From Anabaena azotica FACHB-119 (GTDB taxonomy: Bacteria > Cyanobacteriota > Cyanobacteriia > Cyanobacteriales > Nostocaceae), in contig NZ_JACJSG010000014.1 in the NCBI RefSeq assembly GCF_014697625.1, positions 62,001-126,000 on the forward strand: a stretch of DNA of 64,000 nucleotides, in the 5' to 3' direction. The position numbers and the translations under genes were made by a program. Position 1 is the stretch's first letter, and every line of letters starts with the position of its first letter. Shown here one piece after another: positions 1 to 8,605 of the stretch. Under the pieces are notes generated by a model. It ran no database searches. It had not been told where the DNA came from and saw nothing but the letters and a program-made list of their open reading frames with translations.

Positions 1-507
1 TACTCGTATCGATGTATTGTTAATTAAAAGAAATTTATCTGGTTGGAGAGCGTTCAGAATTGGTGTTAGTATCTCTGTTTTAAAATATCTTGAACAAGGC
101 ATCTGCAAAAATTCACTACAAGCTGTTGATAATTGCTTTTGATTATCATTACAGCAACAAACAAATTTTAAAATTTCTCGTGAAATCTGCTGCCAATCTT
201 CAGGTTTTATCAAGTTTGCATCTTCAAACCATTCCTTTATATTTTTTGTGATATTGGAACTAATATGAGTCCATACACTCTTTTGAATATTGCTATTTTG
301 CTTATAGGGTAAAAGTTGTAGCAACACTAAGTCTGTTACATTTTCTCCTAAGCCTACTGCTGCTATGATAGCCTCAAAATTACCCCGTCCCTGCTGACGC
401 TGTTGAAAGTATGAGTTTCTACGACTCATACCAGATGGGGTGTACACATATGAGTTGATGAACTCAGAAAACAAATTTATAAATTCTTTTTTTTTCTCTA
501 TTAACAT
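1..507 (-). CDS. N-terminal part of an McrB-like AAA ATPase (runs off the window)
   Basis: An uninterrupted leftward frame of 169 codons starts at an ATG at 507 and is still open at base 1, so only the N-terminus is seen. The segment carries QQGRGNFEAI, ENVTDLVLLQLLPY, IKEWFEDA and, near the edge, TPILNALQPDKFLLINN. That last phrase is typical, from my knowledge of the family, of the N-terminal region of McrB-type AAA GTPases/ATPases, subunits of modification-dependent restriction systems. The NTPase motifs would lie beyond the window and cannot be verified. It lies 73 bp downstream of an ASCH gene in the same direction and may share its transcript. Partial gene; the assignment is by recognition of the N-terminal motif only. 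Confidence 0.6.
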   Translation of the reverse strand, partial: MLIEKKKEFINLFSEFINSYVYTPSGMSRRNSYFQQRQQGRGNFEAIIAAVGLGENVTDLVLLQLLPYKQNSNIQKSVWTHISSNITKNIKEWFEDANLIKPEDWQQISREILKFVCCCNDNQKQLSTACSEFLQMPCSRYFKTEILTPILNALQPDKFLLINNTSIRV

Positions 508-580
508 TACTAATAATAAATTGTGAAATAATTGCTTTTTTTACCAAAAATTAATTTATATATAAAGCATCTATTGTTAG

Positions 581-1030
581 CTATTCCATCATAGATTTGA
601 GTATTTTAAACTCACTCTCTTTTAAATAACGATAACTTTGTGGGGGTCGAATTTCAGGTATCCTTTCTCTAAGTTGTGTTAATTCTATCGGTTCTGATAA
701 AGTTTTTATATTTTTCACAAAAATACCCACCATTATTGAAGCACCATTATAATAAGTTTTAAATTCTTTAGAACTAATTCCCGCTATATCTTTAACCTGC
801 TTCCAAAATTTATTTAACTCTTTGGAGGATTTTTGAATTTCTATTTGGACAATATGCCCTACCTCAAAATAACCTACCAGAGCTTTTTTAGGAGACGATA
901 CATACACTAAAACCAAATCATTTTTTTCTAATCGAGAGCGAACACGACGAAATTCTATTTGTTTATTTCCAGAAAATATTTTTTCAGCATATTTAGGTTT
1001 AACAGAAATCAACAATATATTCTTGTACAT
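581..1030 (-). CDS. Small ASCH (PUA-like) domain protein
   Basis: A 149-residue protein that is essentially one ASCH/PUA-like domain. It opens with ILLISVKPKYAEKIFSG, then EFRR, DLVLVYVSSP and ALVGYFEVG, and ends with PIELTQLRERIP. Family knowledge: ASCH domains are beta-barrel RNA or modified-nucleotide binding modules; some are nucleases or deaminase-like, others readers. No catalytic site is obvious. It begins 25 bp after the 700-residue GNAT-PIN protein, so the two are probably co-transcribed. The C-terminal part of that neighbour has the same layout (VLWYVSP, then YPIELRQIRE), so the two are likely related domains. No good Shine-Dalgarno sequence is visible before the ATG. Confidence 0.75.
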   Translation of the reverse strand: MYKNILLISVKPKYAEKIFSGNKQIEFRRVRSRLEKNDLVLVYVSSPKKALVGYFEVGHIVQIEIQKSSKELNKFWKQVKDIAGISSKEFKTYYNGASIMVGIFVKNIKTLSEPIELTQLRERIPEIRPPQSYRYLKESEFKILKSMME

Positions 1031-1055
1031 TCAATCAGACATTAAAAGCATTCAT

Positions 1056-3158
1056 TTATTTATTAGTATATCCTAAATTATATAACTCAATGAATAGCTC
1101 ACTATTTATTTTATAAGCTGACTGAAAGGATTCTTTACTATTTATAACTTCTCTGATTTGCCGCAATTCTATAGGATAGTTAAATAATTCTGTATTACTA
1201 AATCTGATTGCCATAATATTACCATCATCCAGATTTATTGCCAAAATATCCTCAAACTTATAAATTCCCAACCGTTGAAAGCGTTGATAAAGATTTTTAG
1301 GTTCATCGATAATAATTTCATCTACAAAAGAGCAGGCTCGAATAGCACTTACTCCACAGTATTTACCATGTTTACTTGGACTGACATACCATAGAACCCG
1401 ACATGGAGCCTTTAAACCTCTTGAATTCTTAACAGAGCGATAGTAAACAGCTTCACGGTTAAATGCTAGTTCTATTTTTGAACCGAATAGCGTTTGTTTA
1501 GCTAAGTCATAATCAAATAAATCTTTGGCAAATTCTGCTTTTATGGGAATAATAAAGTTAGGTATTTCAGTATCAATGATTTTTAATGGAAAAAAGAATT
1601 TCTCAATATTGGCTGAGAGTTGGACATCTTTCATACAATTATTTAAATTAAGGTTGTTAGCAATTTGAAGGCAAAAGTTGTATTCCTGCCCTAAATTAGA
1701 TGCTAAATTAGCAAGGCGTATTGATAATTGAGACACAGTTTCAACAACTGCTAAGTTTATTTTTAACCATCCATTCTGAACCCTGACAAAATTATCTTCC
1801 TGAATAGCGCTGGTAATAGTTTCATCTAACTTTAAGTCTGTAATTTTAGTAGAATGCCGATTTTCGTGGGCAGAACGTAAGATTGATTGAAAAATCAAAT
1901 GACGTGCTAGTGTGCCAGATAATTGGCTTTTAGAAACTCTTATCAGTGGAATTTCTAGCTCATCTTTTTTATGTTTACCATATACAAATAAAGCCAATGG
2001 TTGATTTTGGTTTTCCATAACTACATAACAATCGAACTTTTCTGATTCTGTAAGAAATCGGCGTAATCTCTGTTGAAATTCAGTTCTAGTTTCACCTTGG
2101 TTTATACAAATAAAATAATTAGTTAATAAGTCTTCTTGTCCTTTTTGAACTAGGATTTGTTGTAGCAGCGTTCCAGCCAAACGTACAGGTTGATAGTCAG
2201 GCTTATTGTGCAGCTCGTCCAATTGAGTAAGCAGTTCATGAGGAGTTAGAACAGACAGCCTAAATCTATCATATATTTTATCTGCAACATTTAGCATAAC
2301 TGGATTATTAGTTACAAAAATATGAGATTCGGACGCAATAGTTCTCGCTAAATGACGTACATCAAAATCAGAAAAATCTCTGTTTTTTTGAATTAAAAAT
2401 GACTGTATGACTTGTATTAATTCATCTAAATTTTCGCTTGGAGTCGGCAAGATTAGAAAACGTTTTGCTATTTGTCTTTGTGATTCTCTTTCCTTATCAT
2501 CAGGAATAAGATTTATGTAGTTAAATATTTCATCAGTTAAGCATATTTCTACTTCTGAATCTAACCAATCAGCTAGTAATACTTTTGATTCTTCACTATT
2601 TATATCTTCATTCATGTACAAATCAAAAAAGATACTAGCATCGATAATGATACACAATTTTGATTCAACTTTATCAATGTGGATATTAGAAAATATGTCT
2701 GGATGTCCATGATCAAACCACCAAAATTCTAACTTTTTTTTATCCTTACCCCTTCCTTCTTTATCATATTGGTAAACAAATCCTAGCCTTGACCACATAC
2801 TTGCTAAGTCATAATCACGACGGCAGTGTAAACCAATACCTCTATATTTTTCTTGAGTTATTTGTTTAAGATGTTTGACAAGTAATCGAGCCACTTTTTT
2901 GTTTTGATGTTCCTTATTAACGCAAAGATGAACAATCGTGATCCGATCATATGACTCTCGATATAACAAATAGCCAACGCATCCAGCTTCAGGATCAAGT
3001 GCTACAAGTATTTGACGTTTTTTTGCACGCTCTGCAAAAGCACCTTTAGGAAAAAACCCAAGGGTTGCGCTATTCAAACGCCATAGTTCTTTAACTGTAT
3101 CTAAATGTGATGATGTATTATCAATTTCTTCAATTTTTATCGAGCTTTCTTTCACCAT
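1056..3158 (-). CDS. GNAT - PIN - GNAT-like - ASCH-like fusion protein
   Basis: A 700-residue multidomain protein. Residues about 1-150 are a GNAT acetyltransferase, with VHLCVNKEHQNKKVARLLV giving the acetyl-CoA binding Q-x-x-x-x-A variant and SRLGFVYQYDKEG following. Residues about 165-310 are a PIN nuclease fold with candidate acidic residues D173 (IIDASIF), E210 (LTDEIF) and D266 (DFDVRHLA), then FVTNNP. Residues about 345-470 resemble a second, degenerate GNAT (PLALFVYGK, then EDNFVRVQNGWLKI). Residues about 535-700 look like an ASCH/PUA-like domain similar to the next gene. It is the first gene of a leftward run with the ASCH gene and the McrB-like gene. The combination suggests RNA modification plus cleavage in a conflict system; that function is inference. 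AT-rich compared with the housekeeping genes further right. Confidence 0.75.
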   Translation of the reverse strand: MVKESSIKIEEIDNTSSHLDTVKELWRLNSATLGFFPKGAFAERAKKRQILVALDPEAGCVGYLLYRESYDRITIVHLCVNKEHQNKKVARLLVKHLKQITQEKYRGIGLHCRRDYDLASMWSRLGFVYQYDKEGRGKDKKKLEFWWFDHGHPDIFSNIHIDKVESKLCIIIDASIFFDLYMNEDINSEESKVLLADWLDSEVEICLTDEIFNYINLIPDDKERESQRQIAKRFLILPTPSENLDELIQVIQSFLIQKNRDFSDFDVRHLARTIASESHIFVTNNPVMLNVADKIYDRFRLSVLTPHELLTQLDELHNKPDYQPVRLAGTLLQQILVQKGQEDLLTNYFICINQGETRTEFQQRLRRFLTESEKFDCYVVMENQNQPLALFVYGKHKKDELEIPLIRVSKSQLSGTLARHLIFQSILRSAHENRHSTKITDLKLDETITSAIQEDNFVRVQNGWLKINLAVVETVSQLSIRLANLASNLGQEYNFCLQIANNLNLNNCMKDVQLSANIEKFFFPLKIIDTEIPNFIIPIKAEFAKDLFDYDLAKQTLFGSKIELAFNREAVYYRSVKNSRGLKAPCRVLWYVSPSKHGKYCGVSAIRACSFVDEIIIDEPKNLYQRFQRLGIYKFEDILAINLDDGNIMAIRFSNTELFNYPIELRQIREVINSKESFQSAYKINSELFIELYNLGYTNK

Positions 3159-3427
3159 TTGTTTTGCACCTTTTTAACTAAGAATTATTTTGCAACTTAA
3201 GACTACCAACTAACATTTATCTTATTTAGACAATATGATATGTGTTGGTAGCACAGATTTTGTCTATCTACCTTAAATTACTTAGAGGCTATTAGAATCT
3301 AAGAGTTTGAACGTTTTTTCAAGCTAATTAGGAAAAAATGATGTCTAATTGTATCCTACGTTTCCTCATTTATCTCTAAATATGAGTCTGAAGGAATTTT
3401 AGCTTTTGAATAATCAATATTATGATA
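3159..3427. other. AT-rich spacer, probable promoter region of the GNAT-PIN operon
   Basis: This spacer separates the leftward GNAT-PIN gene from the upstream leftward kinase gene. It is AT-rich and has no convincing reading frame or strong palindrome. It must hold the promoter of the 3158-to-1 operon, but I could not pick out a specific -35/-10 pair with confidence. Confidence 0.4.
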
Positions 3428-4396
3428 TTATTGTCGGCTTATATGTTGCCACCCCAAACTCCCCAAAGCCAATAACCCAGCACCATAAGCAGGTTCATAA
3501 CGGGGAAAGATTACCTTCACCTGCGGAAACTGATTCACTATAGAAGATGTAAATCTCTCCTGTATCTTGCATCTCCCCAGCCACACACTACCAGTTGTGA
3601 CTATTTCTAAAGCTGAGTCAGGAGTAAAAATCGCCTCAATAACTGTGGATGTAGCTGTTACCAATTCTCTCACAGCATCATCAATTATATGATTGGCTAC
3701 TTCATCACCAGAAGCGGCGACTAAATCAACAATGGGTGCTAAAGCAGCTATTTGTTTAACTCCCCATCCTCGCCCATAGATAACTTGTATTAAATCTTCT
3801 ATATTTTCTAAACTCAACTGCTGTTGAAAAGCTTCTATAAGACTGGTAGATTTTTCCCGCCCATCATAAGATTTTAATGCAGCCTGCATTCCTGCCACAG
3901 CAATTTTATAAGCGCTTCCTTCGTCGCCTAAAATATATCCCCAACCGCCAACTCGCTTGGTTTGTCCTTGCTGATTTTGACCGAGAATTATGGAACCAGT
4001 ACCAACTGCGGCAACAATTCCTACAGAATGACCAATTCCACCAACTAACGCAATTAAAGCATCATTACAAACTACAATATTAGATGGTTGTAAGTTCCAA
4101 GTGATAGGTAGAGATTGGTTATCTATTAATCCTTTTACTAAACCTTTGGCTATTTCTATATCTTTGGGACGACCAACGCCTGCTAATCCTAAACATATGG
4201 CATCAATTTTGATTGGTTTGCTTAACTTGATAGCCTGACGAATTGCCAATTCAATAGATATCAATGCTGCTTCTGTGCCTATACTTTGATAATTGGCTGC
4301 ACCTGCTTGACCACGACCAATAACTTGATGTGTATCATCCATTAAAATACACTCTGTTTTACTACCGCCGCCATCTATCCCTAATACATAAGTCAT
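3428..4396 (-). CDS. BadF/BadG-type N-acetylglucosamine kinase-like protein
   Basis: A 322-residue ASKHA-fold sugar kinase. The N-terminal phosphate-binding loop is LGIDGGGSKTECILMDD, the second is AAVGTGSI at about residue 135, and GGWGYILGDEGSAY follows at about 150. These are the motifs of the BadF/BadG/BcrA/BcrD family branch that includes eukaryotic-type GlcNAc kinase. The expected reaction is ATP-dependent phosphorylation of an amino sugar, most likely GlcNAc. The start ATG lies only 1 bp after the stop codon of an AmpG-like permease, so the two are almost certainly translated from one mRNA. A role in salvage of cell-wall amino sugars is inferred from that pairing. Full length; no defects seen. 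Confidence 0.8.
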   Translation of the reverse strand: MTYVLGIDGGGSKTECILMDDTHQVIGRGQAGAANYQSIGTEAALISIELAIRQAIKLSKPIKIDAICLGLAGVGRPKDIEIAKGLVKGLIDNQSLPITWNLQPSNIVVCNDALIALVGGIGHSVGIVAAVGTGSIILGQNQQGQTKRVGGWGYILGDEGSAYKIAVAGMQAALKSYDGREKSTSLIEAFQQQLSLENIEDLIQVIYGRGWGVKQIAALAPIVDLVAASGDEVANHIIDDAVRELVTATSTVIEAIFTPDSALEIVTTGSVWLGRCKIQERFTSSIVNQFPQVKVIFPRYEPAYGAGLLALGSLGWQHISRQ

Positions 4397-4397
4397 A

Positions 4398-5657
4398 TTA
4401 ACTAGTTTGCTGTTCGGTTTCTGCTGGTAAGGGAATAAAAAATAGAGAAATCATTCCTGGGATGGTCAGAAGACATACCAGAATAAAAAATAGTGGATAT
4501 CCTAATAGATTTTGTAGATAACCGCTAATTATTCCAGGTAACATCATACCTAAAGCCATAATACCTGTAGATATGGCAAAGTGAGAAGTTTTATATTCGC
4601 CTTGAGAGATGTACATTAAATAAACGCTAAAAGCTGTGAAGCCAAAACCATATCCGAATTGTTCTAAAGAAACTAGAGGATATACTAATGTTAGTCCAGG
4701 TTTTGTATAAGCCATGTAGACGTAAAATATATTAGGTAGGTTTAAGGCTAAAGCCATAGGGAATAGACATTTTTTTAACCCATATTTAGCTATTGCTAGT
4801 CCTCCTAAAATCCCGCCAACAATTAGGGAGATAACGCCAAATGTGCCGTAAACTAAACCTACATCTGAGGTGGTTAATCCTAAGCCGCCTTTTTCTAGGG
4901 TATCTAATAAAAATAAGGAGGCAACTTTTAATAGCATTGCTTCTCCGAATCTATAGAGTAAAATAAATGCTATTATAGCGATAATTTTTGGTTGCTGAAA
5001 GTATGCGGTAATGATTTGGAAAAAGGGAATTTTGTTGGTGTTTTCTTGTGGTCTTGGGCTATCTGCTTCTGGTAGGGGTAAAATTAGGCGATCGCCAACC
5101 GAAATTACACCTAAAATTACCGCAGCCAAGCCAATAGCTAATGTCCAACTCAGAGGAATATTATTAAGTTTAGCTTCAATTTGTCCCGCTAAAACAACTA
5201 AAAGACCAGAGCCAAAAATCACAGCCAGTCTATAAAATAGTGAACGAATACCTACGAAGAATGCTTGTTGTTCTGGAGTTAAAGCTAGTAGGTAAAAGCC
5301 ATCTGTAGCGATGTCATAAGTTGCAGAAATAAATGCACCTACAGTTAAAGCCGCAAGGGAAATGAAAAAGAAATTGGGTAATTGTAAACTAAACGCCACT
5401 AAACCTAAACAAGCAGACATAGCAAATTGTGTATAAATTATCCATCTGCGTTTAGTTGAGTAAATATCGACAACTGGCCCCCAAAACATTTTAATTACCC
5501 AAGGTAAGTAAAGAAAACTTGTCCAAAAGGTGATTTGTGCATTGGCTATTCCTAGCTTTTTGTAGAAGATTACAGAAACGGTGTTGATCATGACGTAAGG
5601 TACACCGGAGGCAAAATAGAGGATGGGGATATAAGTCCAAGGTGAAGGAGATTTCAT
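4398..5657 (-). CDS. AmpG/PAT-like major facilitator permease
   Basis: A 419-residue, very hydrophobic protein with about 12 predicted membrane spans. It opens SPWTYIPILYFASGVPYVM and has the early motif LPWVIKMFWGPVVDIY, typical of the peptide-acetyl-CoA/AmpG branch of MFS carriers. AmpG relatives bring GlcNAc-anhydroMurNAc muropeptides into the cytoplasm. It is upstream of, and 1 bp away from, the GlcNAc-kinase-like gene, consistent with an uptake-then-phosphorylation pair. The true substrate cannot be read from the sequence. Alternatives are another sugar or acyl carrier of the same clan. Confidence 0.75.
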   Translation of the reverse strand: MKSPSPWTYIPILYFASGVPYVMINTVSVIFYKKLGIANAQITFWTSFLYLPWVIKMFWGPVVDIYSTKRRWIIYTQFAMSACLGLVAFSLQLPNFFFISLAALTVGAFISATYDIATDGFYLLALTPEQQAFFVGIRSLFYRLAVIFGSGLLVVLAGQIEAKLNNIPLSWTLAIGLAAVILGVISVGDRLILPLPEADSPRPQENTNKIPFFQIITAYFQQPKIIAIIAFILLYRFGEAMLLKVASLFLLDTLEKGGLGLTTSDVGLVYGTFGVISLIVGGILGGLAIAKYGLKKCLFPMALALNLPNIFYVYMAYTKPGLTLVYPLVSLEQFGYGFGFTAFSVYLMYISQGEYKTSHFAISTGIMALGMMLPGIISGYLQNLLGYPLFFILVCLLTIPGMISLFFIPLPAETEQQTS

Positions 5658-6138
5658 GAAAATTTATTAACCTGTTAACAACTTTACATTACAGGCGATC
5701 GCTACCAGCATTATGTTAAGCTGTCACGCATCTAAATTGCACATCTTTTCGTCTTAGCTGTTGACTGCTGAAGGTTGACAGTTAACAGTGACTATGCAAT
5801 TTCAAGGTGTAATTACTTAAATCAGTTATCAGTTACCAGTTATTAGTTTTGACGGCGTATAGTGGGGATAAATAAGTGCCAAAATACCCCTTATACCAAT
5901 TGATGTGGTGTTGCACCAACGCATTTAAGTACGGGCGGGTTTAGCGGACATATCTGTTTTTATCATGAATTTCTCAATCAACCCGCCCCTACAACTGTTC
6001 ACTGTTAAAGTGAATTGCTATCTTCAGGGATGAATGTAGTAAATCTATAAAAGTAGATACGATACTTATCTCTTCTGATAGAAGGAAAAACTAAGAGGAA
6101 TTAATACAGTACTGGTAAGTTTTTAAGCTAATCAAATT
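5658..6138. other. Spacer with an inverted repeat, between divergent genes
   Basis: The leftward permease and the rightward GlsB-like gene diverge from this 481-bp spacer, so it holds both promoters. At 5933-5941 and 5980-5988 there is a GGGCGGGTT / AACCCGCCC inverted pair with a 38-base loop, a type of small dispersed palindrome. At about 5820-5850 there are imperfect copies of the AGTTATCAGTTA repeat. No reading frame is convincing. Confidence 0.45.
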
Positions 6139-6414
6139 ATGAACATTATCGCTTGGATTATTCTTGGCTTGATAGCTGGAGCTATAGCTAAAGCCATTTA
6201 CCCTGGTCGTCAAGGTGGCGGTATTTTGGGAACTATGATTTTGGGTATCATTGGTGCTTTAATTGGTGGCACAATCGTTACCCTGATAGACACGGGAACA
6301 ATACAATTGACAGCATCAACCCTGAGTATTTCTGGAATAATTGTGGCAATTATTGGCGCTATCGTTGCCATCTTCCTCTGGAATTTAATTACTGGTAGTT
6401 CCAGAAGTTACTAG
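6139..6414 (+). CDS. GlsB/YeaQ/YmgE family small membrane stress protein
   Basis: A 91-residue protein with three hydrophobic spans. It begins MNIIAWIILGLIAGAIAKAI, then YPGRQGGGILGTMILGIIGA, the glycine-rich signature of the transglycosylase-associated (GlsB/YeaQ/YmgE) family. Members are small inner-membrane proteins often induced by general or envelope stress; no enzyme activity is established for them. It converges on the leftward csbD-like gene at 6952-6770, another small general-stress gene, which supports a shared stress context. The length is normal for the family. Confidence 0.85.
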   Translation: MNIIAWIILGLIAGAIAKAIYPGRQGGGILGTMILGIIGALIGGTIVTLIDTGTIQLTASTLSISGIIVAIIGAIVAIFLWNLITGSSRSY

Positions 6415-6563
6415 ACAAATAATAGCCCCCAAGGTTAGAGATAATTTATAGTAGAGAACAGGGGACAGACTCAAAATCAAGTTATTATGATTCAGTCCTC
6501 GCCTATGTGGCAACTGCTATACTCCAAACTAACCTTTGTTATATTAAAAAAATAAACTATAAA

Positions 6564-6592
6564 AACTCCAAGATTTTATAATTCTTGGAGTT
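6564..6592 (-). terminator. Hairpin, likely terminator for the leftward csbD-like transcript
   Basis: Arms AACTCCAAGA (6564-6573) and TCTTGGAGTT (6583-6592) pair perfectly over a 9-base loop. On the minus strand the stem is followed by a run of T residues, as in a Rho-independent terminator. On the plus strand it is followed by ATAAATTA, so it would be weaker for glsB. Confidence 0.5.
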
Positions 6593-6673
6593 ATAAATTA
6601 TAAGTATTATTAGGTTCTTATCAGCTATAGCATATTTTGGGTAAATGAGGTACAAGCCTAAAACCCAAAACTA

Positions 6674-6703
6674 TGTAGAGACGTTACATGTAACGTCTCT
6701 ACA
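6674..6703. repeat. Perfect 30-bp palindrome, TGTAGAGA family
   Basis: TGTAGAGACGTTACA is followed immediately by its exact reverse complement. A second copy at 39269-39298 has the same outer arms but TTGCATGCAA instead of TTACATGTAA in the centre, so both arms changed together. A third relative lies at 11169-11196. It is a small dispersed palindrome of the type common in filamentous cyanobacteria. Confidence 0.75.
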
Positions 6704-6769
6704 GTATTTCACGAATAGCGAAACTGCTGTAATTCATGACATCAGAAGTTTGAGTAACATAAAATGTTA

Positions 6770-6952
6770 TTAGTCAAGAGACTTTTTCAATTCATCCTTG
6801 ATATTTTCTGTTGTATGAATTACTTGGGCTTCAGCTTGTTTGGCTTTACCCTCTGCCTTGTCTGAAGGATTTCCGCTCAATTCACCAATGGCTTCTTGTA
6901 TTTTGCCTTCAATATTCTTAGCGGTTGCTTCAATTCTGTTTTCGGTACTCAT
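6770..6952 (-). CDS. CsbD family general-stress protein
   Basis: A 60-residue, highly charged soluble protein: NRIEATAKNIEGKIQEAIG, then GNPSDKAEGKAKQAEAQV. This is the compact helical pattern of CsbD/YjbJ proteins, which accumulate under general stress in many bacteria and whose biochemical role is not known. Here it is a single-gene leftward unit converging on the glsB-like gene. The length and composition are typical. Confidence 0.85.
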   Translation of the reverse strand: MSTENRIEATAKNIEGKIQEAIGELSGNPSDKAEGKAKQAEAQVIHTTENIKDELKKSLD

Positions 6953-7135
6953 ATTTTTCTATATTTATTCAAATCGTTAACATAAAGTAAGCTACCATTA
7001 ATTAATTTCATTTGTACCTATCAGAAGAGATATATAAATCTGTATCATCTAATAACTACAGATAGATGCCAATATATGTATGATAATATAAGTTTAGACG
7101 CTAAAAACTATTATTAATATAGGTAAATATTAGGA

Positions 7136-8020
7136 GTGGCTAAAAAACAGCATAGAAGTAGTTGGAAACGAGAGCTAAATGATATTGTACGGGGTACTTG
7201 TGGAGGTTTTTTGTTTGGTATCCCACTAATATATACTATGGAAGTATGGTGGATTGGATCGCTGGCAAAACCAAGGCTGATGATGATAGCGATCGCCATA
7301 ATGTTCATTATAGTTTTCCTACTCAACTATACAGAAGGTTTTCGTAAACGCAGAAATAACTGGCGAGTGGATGAAGCTGCTATAGATACGGTAGAAGCAA
7401 TGGCGATAGGGTTTGTTTGTTCTGCTTTTATGTTGTGGCTATTGCGAGAAATTACGCTAGAGGCTTCCTTAAAAGAATCTTTGGGTAAAATTGTCTTTGA
7501 AAGTGTACCATTTACTCTAGGTGTAGCCTTAGCAAACCAGTTTCTAGGAAATAGTGAACAAGACAATTCAGCATCAGATACTCAGAAAAGAAATAGTATT
7601 AGCCAACATAATAATCATGGTTTACACGCCACATTAGCTGATTTGGGTGCAACCGTCATTGGTGCAATTGTCATTGCTTTTAATATCGCTCCCACCGATG
7701 AAGTTCCCATGTTAGCCGCCGCTATTTCACCCCCTTGGTTATTAGCATTGATAGCTGCATCTGTTGTAATTTCCTATGCTATTGTTTTTCAAGCTGGTTT
7801 TTCCGACCAACAAAAGCGCAGACAGCAAAAGGGAATTTTTCAACGTCCGTTAAGTGAGACAACTATCTCTTATTTAGTATCTTTGCTAGCCAGTGCGATG
7901 ATGTTATTCTTCTTTCAAAAGGTGACATTTACAGACCCTTGGAGAATGTGGTTAGAACATACTTTAGTCTTGGGTTTACCTGCAACAATTGGCGGTGCGG
8001 CTGGTAGGTTAGCAATATGA
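7136..8020 (+). CDS. TIGR02587-type integral membrane protein
   Basis: A 294-residue protein with about six to seven hydrophobic segments (GGFLFGIPLIYTMEVWW, then LMMIAIAIMFIIVFLL, and others to the C-terminus). It matches my memory of the family TIGR02587, predicted membrane proteins nearly always paired with TIGR02588. Its stop overlaps the start of the TIGR02588 gene by 4 bp (ATGA), which indicates translational coupling. The only upstream start in frame is GTG at 7136, with TAGGA directly against it, so ribosome spacing is poor; an in-frame TAA at 7124 rules out a longer form. The function is unknown. Confidence 0.75.
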   Translation: MAKKQHRSSWKRELNDIVRGTCGGFLFGIPLIYTMEVWWIGSLAKPRLMMIAIAIMFIIVFLLNYTEGFRKRRNNWRVDEAAIDTVEAMAIGFVCSAFMLWLLREITLEASLKESLGKIVFESVPFTLGVALANQFLGNSEQDNSASDTQKRNSISQHNNHGLHATLADLGATVIGAIVIAFNIAPTDEVPMLAAAISPPWLLALIAASVVISYAIVFQAGFSDQQKRRQQKGIFQRPLSETTISYLVSLLASAMMLFFFQKVTFTDPWRMWLEHTLVLGLPATIGGAAGRLAI

Positions 8021-8415
8021 CGCAAACAGAACCAAAACCACAACGTTCTTTAGCTGAGTTGGTAACATTTGCCATAGCTTTATTTATTTTGGCAATTATT
8101 ATTAGCTTAGTTGGTTACATTTGGGTAAATGAAGATGACCAACCCCCGATTTTATCGGTGAGTCAAAAGCAAATAATTCGGGAAGTCAAGGGACAATTTT
8201 ATGTCCCGTTTGAAATTGTGAATAATGGCGGAGAAACTGCTGAATCAGTGCAAATTATCGCGGAGTTACAAATTGCTGGTAAGGTTGTAGAAACAGCAGA
8301 GCAACAAATTGATTTTTTATCCAGTAGTGAACAGGAAGAGGGAGCTTTTATATTTTCTCAAAACCCGCGTCAAGGGAAATTAATTGTGCGGGTTGCTAGC
8401 TATAAGTTGCCATAA
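8017..8415 (+). CDS. TIGR02588-type single-span membrane protein
   Basis: A 132-residue protein with one N-terminal membrane span (LVTFAIALFILAIIISLVGY) and a soluble beta-rich C-terminal part containing GQFYVPFEIVNNGGETAESV. That pattern resembles an extracytoplasmic beta-sandwich. The start codon overlaps the stop codon of the TIGR02587 gene, so the two are made as a pair and probably form a membrane complex (inference). The role is unknown. Confidence 0.75.
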   Translation: MTQTEPKPQRSLAELVTFAIALFILAIIISLVGYIWVNEDDQPPILSVSQKQIIREVKGQFYVPFEIVNNGGETAESVQIIAELQIAGKVVETAEQQIDFLSSSEQEEGAFIFSQNPRQGKLIVRVASYKLP

Positions 8416-8463
8416 GAGAATATAGCTATTCTTATCCTATTTAGGTAGAGGAAAGAATAATTT

Positions 8464-8503
8464 AACGCAGATGAACGCAGATGAACGCAGATAAATGCAG
8501 ATG
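8464..8503. repeat. Short tandem repeat (ACGCAGATGA units)
   Basis: About four imperfect 10-bp ACGCAGATGA units lie between the TIGR02588 gene and the Rpn-like gene. The reverse-complement units (TCATCTGCGT) recur inside the repeat modules at 17150-17172 and 40447-40478, so this is one family of tandem-repeat cargo scattered through the window. Confidence 0.7.
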
Positions 8504-8605
8504 AATTTTTACATCAGCAGACTAGAAAACGCCATATTAAAAAGTTAATTAATTGTGTACCCAATAATTAGGTAATATGGGGACATAGATTTTCTATACT
8601 CCTTC

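Larger units (their letters stand above)
6415..6769. other. Convergent spacer between two stress genes
   Basis: This 355-bp spacer lies between the converging glsB-like and csbD-like genes. It carries a hairpin at 6564-6592 and a perfect 30-bp palindrome at 6674-6703, listed separately. The rest is AT-rich without a plausible gene. Confidence 0.5.
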
